Below are positions 57,218 through 64,000 of a DNA stretch of 64,000 nucleotides, in pieces. This stretch comes from Symsagittifera roscoffensis (Eukaryota > Xenacoelomorpha > Acoela > Convolutidae). Positions within the stretch are counted from its first letter, which is position 1, and each line of letters starts with the position of its first letter. A program made the translations under genes and the position numbers. Below the pieces are notes generated by a model. It was not told the DNA's origin and searched no databases. It worked only from the letters and a program-made list of their open reading frames with translations. The stretch is taken from the NCBI RefSeq assembly GCF_963678635.1, contig NC_087063.1:72625617-72689616 (forward strand). Direction: 5' to 3'.

Positions 57218-60200
57218 TCATAAAAATTTACTGGTGGCCCATCTCATTAAATTCGCAACTTTCAGTTGAATTCAAAAGAAAATTTTAAACTTCTGGGCTC
57301 TTTTACGCACACTACTCCTCTAGTTCTTACGCACACTACTCTAGTCAAGATGCCGTTGTGATTCTCAGGCTCTAATTTAGCACCCATATTTTGGTAGGAA
57401 ACCGTTATCTGAAGGGCTTTCGCGAGACTGCTATCACTTTTCTCCCCACTATCCTAGTCACTATTCAATTTATATATACATGATGATGGGTTTATTTGTT
57501 CTCTGTTCTGGTTTGTTAATTTGGTTTTTGTTAGATTTGTGTACAGAATATTCATGAGACTTACACTCATTACAGATTTTTTTGGAGTCTGTTAGTTTTT
57601 GTCATTCGTAAGTTTTCGGAAGTTTTTGTCTGTTATGTTTTCCAATATCTCCAACTCCTTCAACTCAAACTCTGTCCAGCATCTCTATTGTTTTTCAAAA
57701 TGACACTTTTTTTTTCTTTCAAAGTGTCCTATCTTTTCTGTTGTCTGGTAAGCTGCTAACGTTAAATTTTCAGGCACTAGCCTCAGTCAAATTTAGATGT
57801 CTTTTATCATGTTTCCTTTCAATGCGTGTTTTCCTGATTTTTTGGGTTCATGCCCTTGACGCATCAACGTTGAGTCTTTTGGACACTTTGATTCGCATTT
57901 ATCCAGAGGTCGCAAGCACGCTGGATCTACCTTTGCAATGTTTTCCCCATTTTTCTGTAGATTGCACTGATGACTTCACGGTTTCTCGTACTATTTCTGA
58001 GTTGAATAGTACTCCCTTCTTCCTGGCGAGTAAAAATGGAGCTTTGAGAATAATTTTGTTTATTTTCAACTCGACAAATTTCAAGTCTTCCAAAGTTAAC
58101 TTGTGTACAATACTGTTACCCAAAAGCAAATTGTTTTGCCCTTCTTCGAAATCAAATGCAGAAAACTCTCTCAACATTTCAACCCACAAAACCTTAGATG
58201 AAGACAAGGTTTCCAGAGAAAGCGTTTTTGATCCATCTTTGCACATCGCCGCTTCTGACTTCTTACTCAGCTTGCCGACCACCTCTTGGGCAAAGGCGTC
58301 CTTTTCTTTAAGGTTGTAGGCCACTTCTTTCTCATTGGTTTCCAATCATCAAAGAAAGAAGGAATTTGAGAAAATAGTTGAATATGATGAGACTGATAGG
58401 CAATTTTTATTCATCAGCACATGAGAATGATGTCCTGAATAGGAATAAGATAGTCATTCTTTGCCAGTCAAAGCTGTGAACGACAGTTTTTTTTGTATTG
58501 AACAAATTTACTGTTATGTTCCTACCTCATATGTCTGAAAAGAGACAGAAAGCAAGACTTTCAACGACTTTTTTATAATAAGGTCATCACAACAATTATG
58601 TATAAAATAAATAGGTAAAAATATTTAAGTCGATATATGTATGCATCTATAAAATCTAACACAAACTCAAAATACTTTTGATTCATGTGTCGTTGGAACA
58701 CGCTCAATTCACGCTTGCCAGCTCTCAGGCGATACTCAAATATAACTTCTTGTGAAGGTGTACAGTTAATTCTGTCTCCTCAAAGATTATATGCAGGATA
58801 TCTAGAGTTCTCCCGCGCGGGTTCAATCTGCCTCTGTTTGGTTCATCGATCACTTTTGATACATCTTTCACACTTCTTTTGATCAAAAACTTCAAACGGA
58901 TCAAGACTAGCTTTACGTGTTGCGGATCTGCAATGTTTTTGTCACTATTTCTTCTTACTGAAGGTAAATATATTTACCAGCAGCCTGTGACAGTCTCTGA
59001 GGAAATACAGCAAATCCACCCTATCACGGTCTCTGTCTAGTTGAAAACTCCGCGTACTGGTATTCCCGACGGAAGTCTGCTTCAAGTTTTGTCTTTAAGC
59101 TGGTGTCCTCAGTTTTGCAAATTGAGCTCGTCCTGTCAGACAACATAAGTCACACAACGTAATCATGGTGCTTTCAAATGTTTGTTGCATTTTTCGAAGG
59201 TCCTACTAATGAAAAGTTTTTCTCCAGTTTCTTTCCCTTCCAGACCACTTGCATCTCCAATCTTCTTGAACTGCTTCATTGTTTATCTAATATTTTTCGG
59301 TTTGGATAAATCCTATCCGCGTTCCCTGGACCAAAAGTTTTTATCGACGTTCAAGTCAATGGCGCTATCTCTAGAAAGCTCCATAAAATTTTGAGTGGGG
59401 TTCATAGCTATCCATCCAAATTTTGGATCCTTTTACTTTTTTTTTCTACTTTATGTGGTGTTTACTAGTTGTACTTCCTCGCCGTCATTCAACCACTCTA
59501 AAATTCTCAAATTAGATCAACCGATTGTTTGTGATTCACCTTGCTCCCGATCCATTTCATCATCCGGCATGCTGTGCTTATCGTGATGGAGTTTCTCGTT
59601 ACCTTTGATGATTTGCCATTAATGATCAATAGTTATTTCTTCTAAACCTACCAAGTTTGTGCTCAGTTCTTCTGAATTTGTAGCCTCTACTCTGAAGTCG
59701 TTCCCTTATCTTTTGTTTGCCAAGCTTGTTTTGTTTTGCGCGACAATCATAGTTTTCATTCTAAGGGGCTTGTCCGGTTCCAACAATTGCCCTCAGATTT
59801 CATGTTCATCTCGTTCTCGCTGAAGCTGGAGGGTTCTTTGATGTCGTTATTCTCTCTTGTTCCTTTCTCATTGACCTTGGAGAAGGGTTCTACTATAAGA
59901 CACTCTAGAACTTCCATATCCCGTAGTATACACCAGTCCACTGGCGATGCGACGTGTGGTTTAAGGTTTTCATGTTCTCGTTTTGTTCGCAAGCGATTGA
60001 ATGTCTGTTGTTGATATACCTCAGTGAATTCGAAAATTCCCCTACTTTTTTAGTGCAGTTTTCTTGTTCTTTTTGGTGGAATTATAATTTTGAATCTCCT
60101 AAAAAACTGTCCCACCGCGTATAGTTTTGCCCCTCGGACTTTTTGATTGTAATTTTTCCACTGAGATATCTGTGCTTGATCGTTTTTCTGTCTGCACAGA

Positions 60201-60510
60201 TAGTTTAGTTTTTGCTGTGTTTGAAATGCATCTCTTACGTAGTCTTGGGGTTAAGTTTTTTTTTTACTTCTATGCTGGGTAGAAAAACCTCAATGACAGT
60301 TCTGTTTATTTTTAGGTCAAAATTGTGAAGGGATTGATACCAGTAATCGAGTGTTACCTGCTGTTGTATGCCCCCAACATCTTATGGCAAAAATTTATCT
60401 CAAGCGGTCAGGTACCCAGAACAGCATACCCTTTGCCTGTTCACTGAAAACGACTTCCGTCTTTCTACCGTCTTTTATTTTTCTACCAGTCTCAATTTAT
60501 AATTTTTATT
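57218..60510. repeat. Unit U2, short version (3.3 kb)
   Basis: With one 263-bp repeat it gives a 3541-bp offset from U1 (for example 55144 and 58685). At about 58028 it joins GGCGAGT directly to AAAAATGG, where U1 has 3.1 kb more. U1 and U2 are almost identical over the shared right 2.5 kb, but less so on the left. Confidence 0.85.
57899..58345 (-). CDS. Unknown ORF of unit U2 (148 aa)
   Basis: It starts METNEKEVAYNL, is charged and helix-like for about 60 residues, then reads LLLGNSIVHKLTLE and KINKIILKAP, ending in a basic segment. The frame runs across the site where U1 carries 3.1 kb more, so the last third exists only in short units. The U3 copy is the same length with two substitutions (R to K, R to Q). 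No known domain recognised. It may be a mobile-element gene, or an open frame kept only because the units are recent copies. Confidence 0.4.
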   Translation of the reverse strand: METNEKEVAYNLKEKDAFAQEVVGKLSKKSEAAMCKDGSKTLSLETLSSSKVLWVEMLREFSAFDFEEGQNNLLLGNSIVHKLTLEDLKFVELKINKIILKAPFLLARKKGVLFNSEIVRETVKSSVQSTEKWGKHCKGRSSVLATSG

Positions 60511-62597
60511 TGCGGATGATGAGTCGTTGAGCGAAATTGCGGTATGTATGATCTTTTTATCAATTCTCTCGTTAGATCAGTTACAAAAAATCTTCCATAG
60601 TCAGATTGAAAGTTCATGTGGCAAATATGCCATGAGACCCAAAGTACGATCATATGGTCACAAGTCTCTTTAAGTGTGGCTCTTTGGCAAGGCAATTTTT
60701 CCATATTTTAAAGAAATCATAAATGATCAAAGGGATTTCATTGTATGCTGAGTTTGTTGACTGATGACTCATTTGCGGATGATGAGTCGCTGAGCGAGCT
60801 TGCGGTATGTATGATCTTTTTATCAATTCTCTCGTTAGATCGGTTACAAAAAATCTTCCATAGTCAGTTTGAAAGTTCATGTGGCAAATATGCCATGAGA
60901 CCCAAAGTGTGATCATATGGTCACAAGTCTCTTTAAGTGTGGCTCTTTGGCAAGGCAATTTTTCTATATTTTAAAGAAATCATAAATGATCAAAGGGATT
61001 TCATTGTATGCTGAGTTTGTTGACTGATGACTCATTTGCGGATGATGAGTCGTTGAGCGAGCTTGCGGTATGTATGATCTTTTTATCAATTCTCTCGTTA
61101 GATCGGTTACAAAAAATCTTCCATAGTCAGATTGAAAGTTCATGTGGCAAATATGCCATGAGACCCAAAGTATGATCATATGGTCACAAGTCTCTTTAAG
61201 TGTGGCTCTTTGGCAAGGCAATTTTTCCATATTTTAAAGAAATCATAAATGATCAAAGGGATTTCATTGTATGCTGAGTTTGTTGACTGATGACTCATTT
61301 GCGGATGATGAGTCGTTGAGCGAGCTTGCGGTATGTATGATCTTTTTATCAATTCTCTCGTTAGATCAGTTACAAAAAATCTTCCATAGTCAGATTGAAA
61401 GTTCATGTGGCAAATATGCCATGAGACCCAAAGTATGATCATATGGTCACAAGTCTCTTTAAGTGTGGCTCTTTGGCAAGGCAATTTTTCCATATTTTAA
61501 AGAAATCATAAATGATCAAAGGGATTTCATTGTATGCTGAGTTTGTTGACTGATGACTCATTTGCGGATGATGAGTCGTTGAGCGAGCTTGCGGTATGTA
61601 TGATCTTTTTATCAATTCTCTCGTTAGATCGGTTACAAAAAATCTTCCATAGTCAGATTGAAAGTTCATGTGGAAAATATGCCATGAGACCCAAAGTGTG
61701 ATCATATGGTCACAAGTCTCTTTAAGTGTGGCTCTTTGGCAAGGCAATTTTTCCATATTTTAAAGAAATCATAAATGATCAAAGGGATTTCATTGTATGC
61801 TGAGTTTGTTGACTGATGACTCATTTGCGGATGATGAGTCGTTGAGCGAGCTTGCGGTATGTATGATCTTTTTATCAATTCTCTCGTTAGATCGGTTACA
61901 AAAAATCTTCCATAGTCAGATTGAAAGTTCATGTGGCAAATATGCCATGAGACCCAAAGTATGATCATATGGTCACAAGTCTCTTTAAGTGTGGCTCTTT
62001 GGCAAGGCAATTTTTCCATATTTTAAAGAAATCATAAATGATCAAAGGGATTTCATTGTATGCTGAGTTTGTTGACTGATGACTCATTTGCGGATGATGA
62101 GTCGTTGAGCGAGCTTGCGGTATGTATGATTTTTTATCAATTCTCTCGTTAGATCGGTTAAAAAAATCTTCCATAGTCAGATTGAAAGTTCATGTGGCAA
62201 ATATGCCATGAGACCCAAAGTATGATCATATGGTCACAAGTCTCTTTAAGTGTGGCTCTTTGGCAAGGAAATTTTTCCATATTTTAAAGAAATCATAAAT
62301 AATCAAAGGGATTTCATTGTATGCTGAGTTTGTTGACTGATGACTCATTTGCGGATGATGAGTCGTTGAGCGAGCTTGCGGTATGTATGATCTTTTTATC
62401 AATTCTCTCGTTAGATCGGTTACAAAAAATCTTCCATAGTCAGATTGAAAGTTCATGTGGCAAATATGCCATGAGACCCAAAGTGTGATCATATGGTCAC
62501 AAGTCTCTTTAAGTGTGATTCTTTGGCAAGGCACTTTTTCCATATTTTAAAGAAATCAGAAATGATCACAGGGACTTCATTGTATGCTGAGTTTTTT
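60511..62597. repeat. 263-bp satellite array, eight copies
   Basis: Unit starts (TGCGGATGATGAGTCG) fall at 60511, 60774, 61037, 61300, 61563, 61826, 62089 and 62350, a 263-bp period with one shortened unit. Copies are nearly identical. Internal junctions carry TGACTGATGACTCAT, which forms a 7-bp inverted repeat with ATGAGTC of the next copy. Similar minus-strand open frames cross every junction, but 263 is not a multiple of three; they look like by-products. Confidence 0.95.
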
Positions 62598-64000
62598 CAT
62601 AAAAATTTACTGGTGGCCCATCTCATTAAATTCGCAACTTTCAGTTGAATTCAAAAGAAAATTTTAAATTTCTGGGCTCTTTTACGCACACTACTCCTCT
62701 AGTTCTTACGCACACTACTCTAGTCAAGATGCCGTTGTGATTCTCAGGCTCTAATTTAGCACCCATATTTTGGTAGGAAACCGTTATCTGAAGGGCTTTC
62801 GCGAGACTGCTATCACTTCTCTCCCCACTATCCTAGTCACTATTCAATTTATATATACATGATGATGGGTTTATTTGTAGCTCTCTGTTCTGGTTTGTTA
62901 ATTTGGTTTTTGTTAGATTTGTGTACAGAATATTCATGAGACTTACACTCATTACAGATTTTTTTGGAGTCTGTTAGTTTTTGTCATTCGTAAGTTTTCG
63001 GAAGTTTTTGTCTGTTATGTTTTCCAATATCTCCAACTCCTTCAACTCAAACTCTGTCCAGCATCTCTATTGTTTTTCAAAATGACACTTTTTTTTTCTT
63101 TCAAAGTGTCCTATCTTTTCTGTTGTCTGGTAAGCTGCTAACGTTAAATTTTCAGGCACTAGCCTCAGTCAAATTTAGATGTCTTTTATCATGTTTCCTT
63201 TCAATGCGTGTTTTCCTGATTTTTTGGGTTCATGCCCTTGACGCATCAACGTTGAGTCTTTTGGACACTTTGATTCGCATTTATCCAGAGGTCGCAAGCA
63301 CGCTGGATCTACCTTTGCAATGTTTTCCCCATTTTTCTGTAGATTGCACTGATGACTTCACGGTTTCTTGTACTATTTCTGAGTTGAATAGTACTCCCTT
63401 CTTCCTGGCGAGTAAAAATGGAGCTTTGAGAATAATTTTGTTTATTTTCAACTCGACAAATTTCAAGTCTTCCAAAGTTAACTTGTGTACAATACTGTTA
63501 CCCAAAAGCAAATTGTTTTGCCCTTCTTCGAAATCAAATGCAGAAAACTCTTTCAACATTTCAACCCACAAAACCTTAGATGAAGACAAGGTTTCCAGAG
63601 AAAGCGTTTTTGATCCATCTTTGCACATCGCCGCTTCTGACTTCTTACTCAGCTTGCCGACCACCTCTTGGGCAAAGGCGTCCTTTTCTTTAAGGTTGTA
63701 GGCCACTTCTTTCTCATTGGTTTCCAATCATCAAAGAAAGAAGGAATTTGAGAAAATAGTTGAATATGATGAGACTGATAGGCAATTTTTATTCATCAGC
63801 ACATGAGAATGATGTCCTGAATAGGAATAAGATAGTCATTCTTTGCCAGTCAAAGCTGTGAACGACAGTTTTTTTTGTATTGAACAAATTTACTGTTATG
63901 TTCCTACCTCATATGTCTGAAAAGAGACAGAAAGCAAGACTTTCAACGACTTTTTTTATAATAAGGTCATCACAACAATTATATATAAAATAAATAGGTA
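62598..64000. repeat. Unit U3, cut by the window end
   Basis: It matches U2 from 57218 with a constant 5382-bp offset (57741 and 63123) and very few substitutions, including the same short junction near 63410. It continues past the window. Confidence 0.85.
63281..63727 (-). CDS. Unknown ORF of unit U3 (148 aa)
   Basis: Copy of the 57899-58345 ORF with two conservative-to-mild substitutions and no break. The same caveats apply: near-identity of the whole unit, not selection, may explain it. Confidence 0.4.
   Translation of the reverse strand: METNEKEVAYNLKEKDAFAQEVVGKLSKKSEAAMCKDGSKTLSLETLSSSKVLWVEMLKEFSAFDFEEGQNNLLLGNSIVHKLTLEDLKFVELKINKIILKAPFLLARKKGVLFNSEIVQETVKSSVQSTEKWGKHCKGRSSVLATSG

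Noticed and set aside
60650-62543. Series of about 105-codon minus-strand open frames, nearly identical, in the 263-bp array
   Set aside because: The period is not a multiple of three, the frames cross repeat junctions, and identity is explained by recent amplification.
60511-62597. CRISPR-like array
   Set aside because: Units are 263 bp and contiguous with no unique spacers; this is a satellite.

Overview
The window looks like repeat-dominated DNA from a metazoan of unknown identity. It is AT-rich, has long gene-poor stretches, carries LINE, MITE and satellite sequences, and shows no bacterial operon structure. No species marker was recognised. One 200-base run of N (47328-47527) marks an assembly gap.

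The dominant object is an 18.8-kb LTR retroelement at 20968-39796, read on the + strand. Its two 411-bp LTRs differ at only three positions. It is inserted in the left unit of an older tandem duplication, and the right unit (42534-45335) preserves the empty target site, which supports a 4-bp TAAA duplication. The order is 5' LTR, primer-binding site, 1.2-kb leader, small basic ORF A, very long Gag, Pol (protease, RT, RNase H, integrase), a pyrimidine-rich spacer with a 3' splice site, ORF C (membrane anchor plus Pro/Ser/Thr-rich), Env (872 codons before decay), ORF D (about 570 codons), a 1.6-kb tail, and 3' LTR. It is a Ty3/Gypsy-type, retrovirus-like (errantivirus-like) element, unusually large because of ORFs A, C and D. 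ORF C, env and ORF D overlap end to start, which suggests coupled translation of one spliced mRNA. Every large ORF is broken by stops or frameshifts, so this copy is defective although its LTRs look young.

Left flank (1-20.9 kb): mostly decayed repeats. The only convincing host genes are two small intronless minus-strand paralogs (10027-10335 and 19726-20067) that encode two-pass membrane proteins of 102 and 113 residues. Around them are a 0.5-kb repeat family with terminal hairpins, a TA-flanked MITE, foldbacks, tandem duplications and a possible decayed exon.

Right flank (39.8-64 kb): the rest of the 2.8-kb tandem duplication (39797-45335); degenerate repeats around the gap; minus-strand LINE fragments (47.5-50.3 kb and 53.5-54.1 kb); then a large tandem structure. 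There, 3.3-kb units (U) are separated by a 263-bp repeat present once at 50.3 and 57.0 kb and as eight copies at 60.5-62.6 kb. The first unit has 3.1 kb extra with a retropepsin-like relic, so the later units look like amplified deletion derivatives. U2 and U3 each keep a 148-codon minus-strand ORF of unknown function.
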